Shown here: piece by piece, positions 19,079 to 27,926 of the stretch
Layout of the letters: each line of letters begins with the position of its first letter
Numbering within the stretch: the first letter of the stretch is position 1
Assembly: GCF_003044065.1 (NCBI RefSeq)
Contig: NZ_PZJJ01000001.1
Span: forward strand, 236,483 to 300,482
Reading direction: 5' to 3'
Source: Alkalicoccus saliphilus
GTDB taxonomy: Bacteria; Bacillota; Bacilli; Bacillales; Salisediminibacteriaceae
Length of the DNA stretch: 64,000 bases
Translations under genes and position numbers: made by a program
The notes under the pieces: model-generated
Databases searched by the model: none
What the model saw: the letters and a program-made list of their open reading frames with translations, nothing else
Told to the model about the DNA's origin: nothing

Positions 19079-19500
19079 GAACGAACTTTTTAATGCTCCA
19101 TACCATCACGAGAATCGTTTCGTTTATTGTAATCTCCTTCTCTGTCTACCTTTTCTTCGCGGGGCACAACGCCCCGGGGGGAGGGTTCATCGGCGGCCTG
19201 ATGATGGCTGGTGCCCTTATTCTGCTCTATGTATCATTTGATTTAACCACCATTAAAAAGGTACTTCCTTTTGATTACACATTTATTATCGGTCTTGGTC
19301 TGCTCATTGCTATACTGACCGGCCTCAACAGCATGATTTTTGGTGATGCTTTTCTTACCCAGTATTTTGATTATTATCAGATTCCTTTCATCGGTGAAGT
19401 TGAGCTGACAACGGCTCTGCCATTTGATCTGGGTATTTATCTGGTTGTAATTGCCATTACACTGTTGACTATTCTAACTATTGCAGAGGATGTTTCATAA
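19075..19500 (+). CDS. mrpB: Na+/H+ antiporter subunit B (MrpB)
   Basis: Membrane subunit of the Mrp complex, 141 residues with about four spans. The family motif is GHNAPGGGFIGGLMMAGALILLY (residues 28-50). It overlaps the end of mrpA (ATGA) and its stop overlaps the mrpC start by one base, as is common in mrp operons where all subunits are needed in one complex. Confidence 0.95.
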   Translation: MRTNFLMLHTITRIVSFIVISFSVYLFFAGHNAPGGGFIGGLMMAGALILLYVSFDLTTIKKVLPFDYTFIIGLGLLIAILTGLNSMIFGDAFLTQYFDYYQIPFIGEVELTTALPFDLGIYLVVIAITLLTILTIAEDVS

Positions 19501-19838
19501 TGGAAATTTTAATGATTGTAACATCTGGCGTTATTATAGCTGTGGGTGTCTATCTGCTGATGACGCGGAGCATTCTTCGTGTAGTATTTGGCATAGTTAT
19601 GCTTGCTCATGGAGCACATCTACTTATACTGACATTATCAGGGCTGCAGCAGGGAGCACCTCCCCTCTTAACAGAGGAAGCTGCTTCCTATGCAGATCCG
19701 CTTCCACAGGCTGTAATTCTTACAGCTATTGTTATCAGCTTCGGTATTACAGCGTTTCTGCTTGTTTTATCCTACCGAACGTATAAAGTACACCAAACTG
19801 ACGACTTAGAAGAATTGAGAGGTAATGCTGATGAATAA
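19500..19838 (+). CDS. mrpC: Na+/H+ antiporter subunit C (MrpC)
   Basis: NuoK-like subunit with three membrane spans, 112 residues. GVYLLMTRSILRVVFGIVMLAHGAHLLIL near the N-terminus and DPLPQAVILTAIVISFGITAFLLVL with the conserved Pro and Ala are typical. It directly follows mrpB and overlaps the 5' end of mrpD by 8 bases. Confidence 0.95.
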   Translation: MEILMIVTSGVIIAVGVYLLMTRSILRVVFGIVMLAHGAHLLILTLSGLQQGAPPLLTEEAASYADPLPQAVILTAIVISFGITAFLLVLSYRTYKVHQTDDLEELRGNADE

Positions 19839-21315
19839 TATTGTACTGCTTCCAGTTCTTATACCGTTTATAGCTGGAACGCTGCTTATTCTTTTCCGCC
19901 ATTACCCGCGGCTCCAGCGGATTTCCAGCGGAATCGTAGTTTTTCTCCTGCTGTTCAGTGCAGCTTTCCTTCTGTATTTAGTTTATCAGGAAGGCATACA
20001 GACCATCGCCCTCGGGAACTGGCCCGCACCATTCGGAATTGTGCTGGTAGCCGACCTTTTCTCCGTACTCATGGTCGTTCTGAGCAGTATTGTCGGGGTA
20101 GCGTGTTTATTTTTCGCCTACCAGACTCTTTCTCCGGAAAGGGAAAAATATTTTTTCTATCCTTTTTATTTCTTTCTGTTAACAGGAGTTAACGGTTCCT
20201 TTTTAACGGGAGACCTTTTTAACCTTTTCGTATTCTTTGAAGTTATGCTTATTTCTTCGTTTATTTTGATTGTTATGGGAGGAACTAAGTATCAGCTGAG
20301 AGAATCTTATAAGTATGTAGTTATTAACATGTTCGCTTCTATACTATTTCTCGTGGCTCTTGCGTTAATCTATGGATTGACAGGAACACTGAATATGGCT
20401 CATATCGCTGTACAGGTAGCCGAACTGGAACAGGCGGGAGTGCTGAACACAGCTGCTATGCTGCTTCTTGTCGTATTCGGAATGAAAGGAGCCTTGTTTC
20501 CACTTTATTTCTGGCTTCCGAAATCCTACTACGGCCCTCCGGCAGCAATTGCTGCACTGTTTGGCGGACTGCTGACGAAGGTTGGAATTTATGCGATAAT
20601 CCGCACGTTTACACTTATATTTGTCCATGACACCGGCTTCACGCATACAGTTATTCTTGCACTTGCCGGCTTCACGATGTTCTTTGGAGTACTAGGAGCT
20701 GTTTCCCAGTTTGATTTCAAACGAATCCTTTCCTATCACATTATCAGTCAGGTAGGCTATATGGTGATGGGACTCGGACTGTTTACTCCATTGGCACTTG
20801 CCGGGGCGATCTACTATATTGCCCACCATATCATTGTTAAATCTGCTCTCTTCCTGTTTGCCGGTGCTACACAAAAAATTACCGGAACGACAGATTTGAA
20901 GAAAATGAGCGGACTGCTTAAAACACATCCGGTGCTGGCATGGACATTCTTTATCACAGCAATATCTCTTGCAGGGATACCCCCGCTCAGCGGATTTTTC
21001 AGTAAGTTTCCACTTATTCTTTCAGGTATTGAACAGGCAAGCTACGCGATCGTCATCGTTGCTCTGATTGTGGGACTGCTGACACTATTCTCTATGATGA
21101 AGATCTTTATTTACGTATTCTGGGGCACGCCCTCTTTGAAGAAAAGCGATTACGAACATATTAAAATGAAGCCGCTGCTTCTCCCGATTATGCCTCTGGT
21201 TGCCCTGACTATTATTCTCGGTTTTGCAGCCGAACCGATCTTTTCTTTCTCTGAAGTAGTTGCCGACCAGATTATAGACCCTTCGATTTATATCGATGCG
21301 GTATTGGAGGAATAA
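19831..21315 (+). CDS. mrpD: Na+/H+ antiporter subunit D (MrpD)
   Basis: NuoN/NuoM-like proton-translocating subunit with about fourteen spans. The core Glu is in LFVFFEVMLISSFILIV, the conserved Lys in FGMKGALFPLYFWLPKSYYGPPAAIAALFGGLLTKVG, and the broken-helix region in ITAISLAGIPPLSGFFSKFPLI. I use the ATG at 19831 because GAGAGG is correctly spaced for it; an ATG two codons earlier is too close. 494 residues. It starts inside the end of mrpC, so translation is coupled. Confidence 0.95.
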   Translation: MNNIVLLPVLIPFIAGTLLILFRHYPRLQRISSGIVVFLLLFSAAFLLYLVYQEGIQTIALGNWPAPFGIVLVADLFSVLMVVLSSIVGVACLFFAYQTLSPEREKYFFYPFYFFLLTGVNGSFLTGDLFNLFVFFEVMLISSFILIVMGGTKYQLRESYKYVVINMFASILFLVALALIYGLTGTLNMAHIAVQVAELEQAGVLNTAAMLLLVVFGMKGALFPLYFWLPKSYYGPPAAIAALFGGLLTKVGIYAIIRTFTLIFVHDTGFTHTVILALAGFTMFFGVLGAVSQFDFKRILSYHIISQVGYMVMGLGLFTPLALAGAIYYIAHHIIVKSALFLFAGATQKITGTTDLKKMSGLLKTHPVLAWTFFITAISLAGIPPLSGFFSKFPLILSGIEQASYAIVIVALIVGLLTLFSMMKIFIYVFWGTPSLKKSDYEHIKMKPLLLPIMPLVALTIILGFAAEPIFSFSEVVADQIIDPSIYIDAVLEE

Positions 21316-21318
21316 ACT

Positions 21319-21795
21319 ATGCAGTTTCAAATACTTGTAAACATTGTCATAGCGTTTATATGGATGTTCCTTCAGAATGAGTTCAGTGTTGTACAGTTCA
21401 TGTTCGGCTATATCGTCGGTCTCGGAATGCTGTTCTTTTTAAGAAGGTTTCTCCGATACGAATTTTACTTTAGAAAAGTTGTCGCGATTTTCAAATTGAT
21501 TTTTCTTTTCATTTATAAGCTCATTCTGGCCAATATTGATGTGATCAAGGTCATTATCAAACCAAAGCTTGACATTGAGCCTGGTATTATCGCCGTTCCC
21601 ACTGTGCTTAAAACTGACTGGGAAAAAACACTGCTTGCTAATTTGATCTCTCTCACTCCGGGAACTTTAACGATGGATTTCTCCGAAGATGGACAGACAC
21701 TTTTTATCCACGCTCTTAACGTTCCGGATAAAGAAGCGGCTGTGAGAGAAATTCATGATTCTTTTGAAAAAGCTATTTTGGAGGTGACAGAATAA
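21319..21795 (+). CDS. mrpE: Na+/H+ antiporter subunit E (MrpE)
   Basis: Mrp subunit E, 158 residues. Two hydrophobic helices in the first 75 residues (IVIAFIWMFLQNEFSV, FGYIVGLGMLFFLRRF, IFKLIFLFIYKLILANIDV) are followed by a cytoplasmic C-terminal domain with the conserved LLANLISLTPGTLTMDFSEDG and FIHALNVPDKEAA. It starts 3 bases after mrpD and ends directly at the start of mrpF. Confidence 0.94.
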   Translation: MQFQILVNIVIAFIWMFLQNEFSVVQFMFGYIVGLGMLFFLRRFLRYEFYFRKVVAIFKLIFLFIYKLILANIDVIKVIIKPKLDIEPGIIAVPTVLKTDWEKTLLANLISLTPGTLTMDFSEDGQTLFIHALNVPDKEAAVREIHDSFEKAILEVTE

Positions 21796-22080
21796 TTGCT
21801 GCCAATCGTAACTCAAATCTCAATAGTTTTTCTGTCCCTTTCCATGTTTTTTCTATTGATCCGTCTCGTGAAAGGTCCTTCCATGGCGGACCGGGTCGTA
21901 GCGCTTGATACGATAGGTATCAACCTGATCGGTTTTATCGGGCTGCTTATGATTATGCAGAATACCATTTTGTACGCAGAAGCACTGCTTATTATTGCTA
22001 TTCTCGCCTTCATCAGCACCCTTTCCTTCGCGAAATTCCTGGAAGGAGGGATTGTCATTGATAGTGGAAATTCTGATTAG
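21796..22080 (+). CDS. mrpF: Na+/H+ antiporter subunit F (MrpF)
   Basis: Small Mrp subunit of 94 residues with three spans. The family core is VKGPSMADRVVALDTIGINLIGFIGLLMI. The start is a TTG immediately after the mrpE stop, with GGAGGTGAC upstream. The mrpG start lies inside its last codons. Confidence 0.93.
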   Translation: MLPIVTQISIVFLSLSMFFLLIRLVKGPSMADRVVALDTIGINLIGFIGLLMIMQNTILYAEALLIIAILAFISTLSFAKFLEGGIVIDSGNSD

Positions 22081-22408
22081 TATTTTCCTTCTTCTCGGCT
22101 CCGGTCTGAGCCTGCTCGGTTCATTCGGCATTCTAAGGTTTCCGGATGTTTACGGGAGACTGCATTCTGCTACAAAAAGTGCTACTCTTGGGGTTATCGG
22201 TATTCTTACCGGAACGTTCATCTACTTTATAGCAGTTCAGGGTGTGTTTGCAGGTAAGATCCTCCTTGGAATATTGTTTGTTTTCCTTACCGCACCTCTT
22301 GCAGGTTTCATGATTTCACGGACAGCGTACAGAATGAACGTGAAAATTTCAGACAGAACAGTCCAGGACGATCTAAAAAAGTACCGGGAGAATACGCCGG
22401 AAAAATAA
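22058..22408 (+). CDS. mrpG: Na+/H+ antiporter subunit G (MrpG)
   Basis: Last Mrp subunit: three spans, 116 residues, core SLLGSFGILRFPDVYGRLHSATKSATLGVIG. Longer readings start in mrpF; the GGAGG at 22045-22049 is correctly spaced for the TTG at 22058, giving MIVEILISIF. It overlaps mrpF by 23 bases. The cytoplasmic tail is basic and acidic (RTVQDDLKKYRENTPEK). A strong terminator follows. Confidence 0.92.
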   Translation: MIVEILISIFLLLGSGLSLLGSFGILRFPDVYGRLHSATKSATLGVIGILTGTFIYFIAVQGVFAGKILLGILFVFLTAPLAGFMISRTAYRMNVKISDRTVQDDLKKYRENTPEK

Positions 22409-22410
22409 TC

Positions 22411-22444
22411 AAAAAAGCTGTCCCCTCGGGGGACAGCTTTTTTC
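22411..22444 (+). terminator. Terminator after the mrp operon
   Basis: AAAAAAGCTGTCCCC, TCG, GGGGACAGCTTTTTT: a compact stem with T run three bases after mrpG. Confidence 0.93.
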
Positions 22445-22512
22445 AGAATGTTGATTAAGTCTTGGTTTCAGAATAATGATTCTTCTGAGCGTATAGCTTT
22501 CTCCTGCACTCC

Positions 22513-22572
22513 CCGGCGGAGGCGAAAGCAGGGAAATGCATAGGCATGTATAAAAAACACTTTATAAACAGC
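22513..22572. repeat. Dispersed intergenic repeat, copy 1
   Basis: A 60-base segment that recurs at 30324-30383 in the same orientation with only a handful of differences. Shared blocks are GCGGAGGCG, AAGCAGGGAAATG, GCATGTA and ACTTTATAAACAGC. It lies in the non-coding gap between the mrp terminator and psd; the remaining gap (22445-22729) shows no gene. Confidence 0.75.
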
Positions 22573-22729
22573 TTTTTTCAGCGTATTGAGTAAGTCTTAT
22601 TTTAAAATAATCATGCTTTTGGTCAGGCGTGGACTTTTTCATAGCGTTTTTTAAAACAGCTCAGCATAAGCCGAATGACGTTCGGATTCAGAAAGCAGCG
22701 GGAGTAATGTTACGAACAGTTACCCCATT

Positions 22730-23515
22730 TTATTTATAAATATTTTTGAAAAATCCGGCTGCCTCCCCCTGCTTAAGAAAGTCACCTTCCTCTCCGCTCC
22801 ATTTCATGACGCCCGGCTCGGCAAGCAGGATAACACTTGACCCGAACCCGAAAGAGGCAAACTCCTCCCCTTTCGTTAATTCCCGGCGCGTGTGCGTGTA
22901 ATGAACACTGTTCACGTTCAGAGCTCCTACTTTAACAACTGCGAGTCTTCCTCCGGGCGTATCCATTTCCGTTATAAGCCGGTAGTTGGAAGCGAGCGGC
23001 TGAATCCCAAATTGAAAAGCGAGGTCATTCACCGGTTCCGAATAATCTCCGAGAGCCCATCTTGCAGTAACTATCCCGTCCGCCGGACTGTGAATCCGGT
23101 GATACTCTTTTGGTGAGAGATAAAACACCCCGTACGTTCCCCCGGCGTATTTCTCCACCTTTTTTTCGATACGAAGAAGCGAAGCAAGGCTGTGTTCTTT
23201 GCCTTTAACTGAAAAGTGATCATCTGCAGTTAATTCCCCACATGCAGTCAGCACTCCATCAACAGGACTGACCACTGATTTTTCCAGCTGGGACACCGGG
23301 CGTGAGCCCGGCTTCAGCTCTCTCATAAAGAATTCCTGAAGGGAGCCATATTGTTTAAGCTCCTCTGCGAGTTCTGCTTTATTTATGTTGAACGTATCTG
23401 CAAATGATGCGATTAAATATCTGCTCGCACCGCTTTCTGCCATTTTTTTTAAAAGAAAAGCATAGAAAGGATTATGTGATAAATCCATAAGCAGACGATA
23501 GGTTTCTTTTTTCAT
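22730..23515 (-). CDS. psd: Phosphatidylserine decarboxylase proenzyme
   Basis: Makes phosphatidylethanolamine from phosphatidylserine; a membrane-associated pyruvoyl enzyme that cleaves itself. Conserved parts are FFMRELKPGSRPV, VVSPVDGVLTACGE, FYLSPKEYHRIHSPADG, and NVNSVHYTHTRRELTKGEEFASFGFGSSVILL. The cleavage site of the family, usually LGST, reads FGSS here; the G-S bond and the serine that becomes the pyruvoyl group are kept. About 261 residues from the ATG at 23515, which is better spaced from GAGGTG than an in-frame GTG upstream. No pssA neighbour is present. Divergent from the gene at 23707. Confidence 0.94.
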   Translation of the reverse strand: MKKETYRLLMDLSHNPFYAFLLKKMAESGASRYLIASFADTFNINKAELAEELKQYGSLQEFFMRELKPGSRPVSQLEKSVVSPVDGVLTACGELTADDHFSVKGKEHSLASLLRIEKKVEKYAGGTYGVFYLSPKEYHRIHSPADGIVTARWALGDYSEPVNDLAFQFGIQPLASNYRLITEMDTPGGRLAVVKVGALNVNSVHYTHTRRELTKGEEFASFGFGSSVILLAEPGVMKWSGEEGDFLKQGEAAGFFKNIYK

Positions 23516-23706
23516 AACCGGCACCTCATTTATCTCCCTTACTATTTGTTTTATACTGGAGACAGCATAACCTTATAGAAAAGTATTTTTTTATATCCGC
23601 GAAATTCATTATACCAGAAAAAAACACTATAAAATAACCTGTCTGCCTCTTTATAAATTACCGGTCCTATCGGTAAAGTCTGACGGGCGGCGAAAGGAGT
23701 ACAATT

Positions 23707-26289
23707 ATGCAGGTCATACTTTCACACAACAACCTGGACTTCGATGCACTTGCCTCTATGATCGCTGCAGGTAAGCTGTTCCCTGACGCCTCCGCAGTGC
23801 TTCCTTCGAGAACGACTTCTGAAGTAGAACACTTTATAACTATTTATAAAAACGTTTTTCCTTTCCTGCGTCCGAATGAATGTTCCTGGGAAGAGGTAAC
23901 CGAAGTCATTCTTGTTGATACGTCTCTTATCGACAGACAGCTGCCTGAATATCTCTACAGCCTTCCCGTTCATATATATGATCATCATACGGAACAGGAG
24001 CCTCCGATGGAAAATATTATAACCTATCACTGTGAGGGCGTCGGAGCCACTATTACACTTCTGAGTGAAAAACTGCGGGCCGAAAATTTTTCTGTTACAC
24101 CGCTCGAGGCTACTGTTTTTGCCCTTGGTCTTTATTCAGATACAGATTCCTTTACCCTCCCGGGAACAACACCGCGTGATCTGCAGGCAGGCGCCTATTT
24201 CCTCACCGAAGGTGCCAATCTGAAAGTAGTCGATCAGTTCCGGGAAGTGCCCCTGACCCAAAGCCAGCAGCACCTCTTTCAAAAACTGCTTGAAGAAAGC
24301 GACGTACATACTGTTCACGGAATGGAAATTATGACTTCCTTTCTGGAGCAGGATGAATACACAGGGCACCTGGCACACATTACGAGAAAACTGCTTCAGA
24401 TTTCAGGACTCGATGGAGTTATTGCTGTAGTAAGAATGGGCAGGAAAATTTTCGTAACCTGCCGTGCCCAGACCGAACACATCGATTTCAGGCCTGTTGT
24501 AAAAAAACTTGGCGGAGGCGGACACCCCCAGGCAGCTTCCGCCACCCTGAAAGATAAACAGCTTCACGATGTGCGTGGAATCATCGAGGAAACACTCCCT
24601 AAAGCTGTCCTCCCCGCTCTAACAGCCCGGGACATCATGACTTCTCCTGTCCGTGTTATCGCGCCGGAAACAGCAGTGGAAACGGCCTCGAAAATGCTCT
24701 ATCGTTATGGACACAGTGGATTTCCTGTTGCCGACAGCGGCAGACTGGCTGGCATTATTTCACGCAGAGATATTGACAAGGCCCTCCATCACGGCCTCGG
24801 TCATGCCCCTGTCAAAGGGTTCATGCAGCATGATCCATTCTGGATTACCGAAGATGCCCGCTTGGAATCCATACGCACAATGATGATGGATGAGCAGATC
24901 GGCCGGCTGCCCGTACTAAAAGAAGGGGAAATGATCGGGATCGTTTCACGGACAGATGTTATTCAGGCTATGCACGGCTTTTCTGTGTATGACCGTCCGG
25001 CAGAATTTTCCTCCCCGATCAAAAGACAGGTAGCCAAAACGATGGAACACAGTTTTCCTCCCGTTCTTCTGGAACTTTTGAAGCAGGTGCAGAAAAAATG
25101 TGACGAGCTGGACGTAAAAGCTTTTTTAATCGGCGGTATTGTCCGGGATATGTTCTTAAATATCCCGAACGAGGATCTTGATATTGTAGTGGAAGGAGAT
25201 GCGGTGACTGCAGGAGAAAAACTCGTAGAAGAATACGGCGGGAAACTGCGCTCTCATGATATTTTCCGGACAGCAACCTGGTCCCACCCCGGAGGCTATA
25301 AAATTGATCTTACAAGTGCCAGAACGGAATATTATGATTTCCCTGCTGCTCTTCCAAATGTAGAACCTTCCACTATCAAGGAAGATCTTTACAGGAGAGA
25401 CTTCACCGTTAACACGCTGGCTGTTTCAATTAACCGGGAAACGTATGGTGAACTGACGGATTATTTTAATGGGTTAAAGGATATTTACGCAAAAAGATTA
25501 AAAGTACTTTACAATCTGAGCTTTGTGGAGGATCCTACAAGAATTCTCCGCGCACTCCGTTTTGAATCACGTTTTGGTTTCCGGATGGAACCTCAGACGA
25601 AATTTCTGGCTGAAGAAAATATGCATCTTCTCGGATCCGTTTCCTATGCACGTCTGTCCGACGAACTGTCCCGGCTGTTCTTAAATTCAGACCCCCGCAT
25701 AGGTACTGAGCGGCTTATTGCTTTTTCAGCAGGAAATGCTCTTTTTAAAGAAACAGCTGCCCATACGCTTACTTCCCTCCGGGTCCGGAGACTGAGCAGA
25801 TATGAAACGTTATTTAAGAAATGCGGCTGCAGCTTTCCATCCAGCATATGGATCGGCTACTGGCTTCAGTTTCTTCCACCTAAACTGGAAGCTGTGCAGG
25901 AGCTTCCCGCTTATTCCCTGAATAAGCAGGATGAAAAAGCTTCCCTGACCTGGGTCCAGTGGCTCGAGGAGAACCGGCTTCAGGAGTGGAACTATACAGA
26001 AACGGCCTCTCTCCATAAAATTTTCGTTCACATTCCCGTTCACATTATTCTTCCTTTTGCCACAGCATTTGCACCAGAAAAACTTCTGCAGAAAATAACC
26101 CGTTATCTATACCGAAGGGAAACTGCTTCAGACTGGCTGACTGGAAAGGATTTAATTCAGGCAGGCTACCGGCCCGGACCGGACTTTTCCAAAATACTTT
26201 TTGCAGCAGATATTAAAAAATTGGAATATCCGGAGACAACTAAAGCGGAGCTGCTCGATTTTGTTTCCGACCTTTCTTTCAGTAAATAG
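23707..26289 (+). CDS. DHH-CBS-tRNA nucleotidyltransferase fusion (A-adding type candidate)
   Basis: A large three-part protein of 860 residues. Residues 1-300: DHH phosphoesterase (NNLDFDALASM, LVDTSL, IYDHHTEQEP) and DHHA1 (KKLGGGGHPQAASATL). About 310-430: two CBS repeats (ARDIMTSPVRVIAPETAVETASKML and VKGFMQHDPFWITEDARLESI). About 450-860: class II tRNA nucleotidyltransferase head (KAFLIGGIVRDMFLNIPNEDLDIVVEGDA, DLYRRDFTVNTLAVSI) and RNA-binding parts (VEDPTRILRALRFESRFGF). The same architecture is known in A-adding enzymes of Aquifex and relatives and in some Bacilli. Whether this copy adds A only, or CCA, cannot be read here. The start at 23707 follows AAAGGAG. Stand-alone gene. Confidence 0.9.
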   Translation: MQVILSHNNLDFDALASMIAAGKLFPDASAVLPSRTTSEVEHFITIYKNVFPFLRPNECSWEEVTEVILVDTSLIDRQLPEYLYSLPVHIYDHHTEQEPPMENIITYHCEGVGATITLLSEKLRAENFSVTPLEATVFALGLYSDTDSFTLPGTTPRDLQAGAYFLTEGANLKVVDQFREVPLTQSQQHLFQKLLEESDVHTVHGMEIMTSFLEQDEYTGHLAHITRKLLQISGLDGVIAVVRMGRKIFVTCRAQTEHIDFRPVVKKLGGGGHPQAASATLKDKQLHDVRGIIEETLPKAVLPALTARDIMTSPVRVIAPETAVETASKMLYRYGHSGFPVADSGRLAGIISRRDIDKALHHGLGHAPVKGFMQHDPFWITEDARLESIRTMMMDEQIGRLPVLKEGEMIGIVSRTDVIQAMHGFSVYDRPAEFSSPIKRQVAKTMEHSFPPVLLELLKQVQKKCDELDVKAFLIGGIVRDMFLNIPNEDLDIVVEGDAVTAGEKLVEEYGGKLRSHDIFRTATWSHPGGYKIDLTSARTEYYDFPAALPNVEPSTIKEDLYRRDFTVNTLAVSINRETYGELTDYFNGLKDIYAKRLKVLYNLSFVEDPTRILRALRFESRFGFRMEPQTKFLAEENMHLLGSVSYARLSDELSRLFLNSDPRIGTERLIAFSAGNALFKETAAHTLTSLRVRRLSRYETLFKKCGCSFPSSIWIGYWLQFLPPKLEAVQELPAYSLNKQDEKASLTWVQWLEENRLQEWNYTETASLHKIFVHIPVHIILPFATAFAPEKLLQKITRYLYRRETASDWLTGKDLIQAGYRPGPDFSKILFAADIKKLEYPETTKAELLDFVSDLSFSK

Positions 26290-26460
26290 CATCCCCCGGC
26301 AGAAGGCGCATTCGTTCATCCGCAGCCATGCAAAACCAGAAAAATTGGCTTTCAGCATTCGGACATACATCGTTTTTCCACCTGAAACAATGGCACAGCT
26401 GAAAATCATTGGTTACATTCGGAAATATTATTGTGCCATGTTAACTTAAGGGGGGATATT

Positions 26461-26904
26461 ATGAAACTGCGTGAAACAATGCCTGAACTTAAGGGTGTTT
26501 CGGGGTGGCTCAATACAGCTGGGAATGAAGAACCTGCAGTACAAAAACCGGTTTTGATTCATTTCTGGTCTGCCAGCTCTCCTGTCTGCAGAGAATCTAT
26601 GCCTGATTTAAATAACATCCGGGATGATTTTGAGGCAGATATGCATTTTATTGCCGTTCACGTTCCCCTTTTGGAGGAGGATGTTTACCGATCTGTTATA
26701 AAAGAAACAGCCGAAAACCTGAACATTATCCAGCCGGTCGCTCTGGATAACCAGAGAGTGCTGGCTGACGCTTTTGAACTTCCAAAAGTCCCTGCCTATT
26801 ACGTGTTTGACAGGAACGGCAGACTGCGTCATTTTCAAAAAGGCGGCCGCGGTATGAAAATGCTGCGAAGGCGTATCGAACGGGTCCTGAACAGGAGTAA
26901 ATAG
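26461..26904 (+). CDS. Thioredoxin-fold (TlpA/AhpC-like) protein with SxxC active site
   Basis: A 147-residue thioredoxin-fold protein. The stretch VLIHFWSASSPVCRESMPDLNNI aligns with the active-site region of TlpA/ResA-type proteins (FWATWCPPCRAEMP). Here the first cysteine is replaced by serine, leaving S-P-V-C. The cis-Pro loop is LPKVPAYYVFDRNGRL, and the C-terminal helix is basic. No signal peptide or membrane span is visible, so a cytoplasmic location is likely. It starts at ATG 26461 after AAGGGGGG. A monothiol or non-redox role is inferred from the missing cysteine. Confidence 0.78.
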   Translation: MKLRETMPELKGVSGWLNTAGNEEPAVQKPVLIHFWSASSPVCRESMPDLNNIRDDFEADMHFIAVHVPLLEEDVYRSVIKETAENLNIIQPVALDNQRVLADAFELPKVPAYYVFDRNGRLRHFQKGGRGMKMLRRRIERVLNRSK

Positions 26905-27100
26905 AACCTGTTCATAGGCTGTATTCCGAGGCGAAGCATTGATACTTTCCAATTATACTGAGTACTCTTCTGCCGAGTCCGGTGTTTAATGGGTTCCTTC
27001 CGACTAGCTCCCCCTTAAAACTTTCAGCTGTCTGCTTGGCATGCCGGTCCCTGCTGTGTTAAATTTATAAAGAAGACTTATGAATGAGGAGATGAACAGA

Positions 27101-27814
27101 ATGAGTGTACATATCGGAGCCGAACAAGGAGAAATTGCAGAGGCTATTCTGCTTCCCGGCGATCCCCTGCGGGCCAAATATATAGCGGACAACTTTCTTG
27201 AAGATGTAACACAATACAACGATGTACGGGGAATGTATGGGTTTACCGGTACTTATAAAGGGGAGCGTGTTTCTGTACAGGGTACAGGGATGGGAGTTCC
27301 TTCCATCTCGATTTACGCCCACGAACTGATTAACAGCTACAATGTTAAAAAGCTTATCCGCGTAGGCACGTGCGGTGCGATTCAAAAAGATGTTAAAGTG
27401 CGTGACGTCATTATTGCGATGAGTGCAACGAGCAACTCCGGCGTGAACAAACAGTATTTTAATGGTATCGATTTCGCTCCTACCGCCGATTTTGCCCTTC
27501 TTAAAAAAGCTTATGACGGAGCAGTTGCCCAGGGGCTTCAGGTAAATGTAGGAAATGTCTTCACGAGCGATGTATTTTATAATGAGGACGAAAATCTTAT
27601 TCCGATGCTTGCCCGTCATCAAGTGCTGGCTGTAGAAATGGAAACTTCCGCCCTGTATACAATTGCAGCCCGCTTCAACGTGCAGGCTCTGTCTGTTCTC
27701 ACTGTAAGTGATCATATTCTCACTGGTGAAGAAACGTCTTCACAGGAGCGCCAGGAAACATTTAACGAAATGGTTCATGTAGCTCTCGCTGCCGCTGTTG
27801 ACCACCAGGCTTAA
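27101..27814 (+). CDS. deoD: Purine nucleoside phosphorylase DeoD
   Basis: Hexameric PNP that splits purine nucleosides with phosphate for salvage. Strong match to Deo[94 protein letters not shown] (ribose-binding Glu) and [12 protein letters not shown] (catalytic Asp). The start is the ATG at 27101, spaced 9 bases from GAGGAG; an ATG seven codons upstream overlaps that site. 237 residues. A bidirectional terminator follows. Confidence 0.96.
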   Translation: MSVHIGAEQGEIAEAILLPGDPLRAKYIADNFLEDVTQYNDVRGMYGFTGTYKGERVSVQGTGMGVPSISIYAHELINSYNVKKLIRVGTCGAIQKDVKVRDVIIAMSATSNSGVNKQYFNGIDFAPTADFALLKKAYDGAVAQGLQVNVGNVFTSDVFYNEDENLIPMLARHQVLAVEMETSALYTIAARFNVQALSVLTVSDHILTGEETSSQERQETFNEMVHVALAAAVDHQA

Positions 27815-27830
27815 AGATACCCTGGATATC

Positions 27831-27872
27831 AAAAAGCTGTCCTCGTCGAAATGACTGATGGACAGCTTTTTT
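27831..27872. terminator. Bidirectional terminator between deoD and lplJ
   Basis: AAAAAGCTGTCC, loop, GGACAGCTTTTTT, with T or A runs on both sides. It can stop deoD (plus) and the lipoate ligase gene (minus). Confidence 0.9.
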
Positions 27873-27926
27873 AATTTTGGATTTTGGTCCCTGCCGTATT
27901 ATTGAAAACAGGCAGCAGCGGAACCA

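Noticed and set aside
26390..26439. ATGGCACA / TGTGCCAT inverted repeat before the thioredoxin-fold gene
   Set aside because: Only eight pairs with a 34-base interval; easily a chance event and without known operator similarity.
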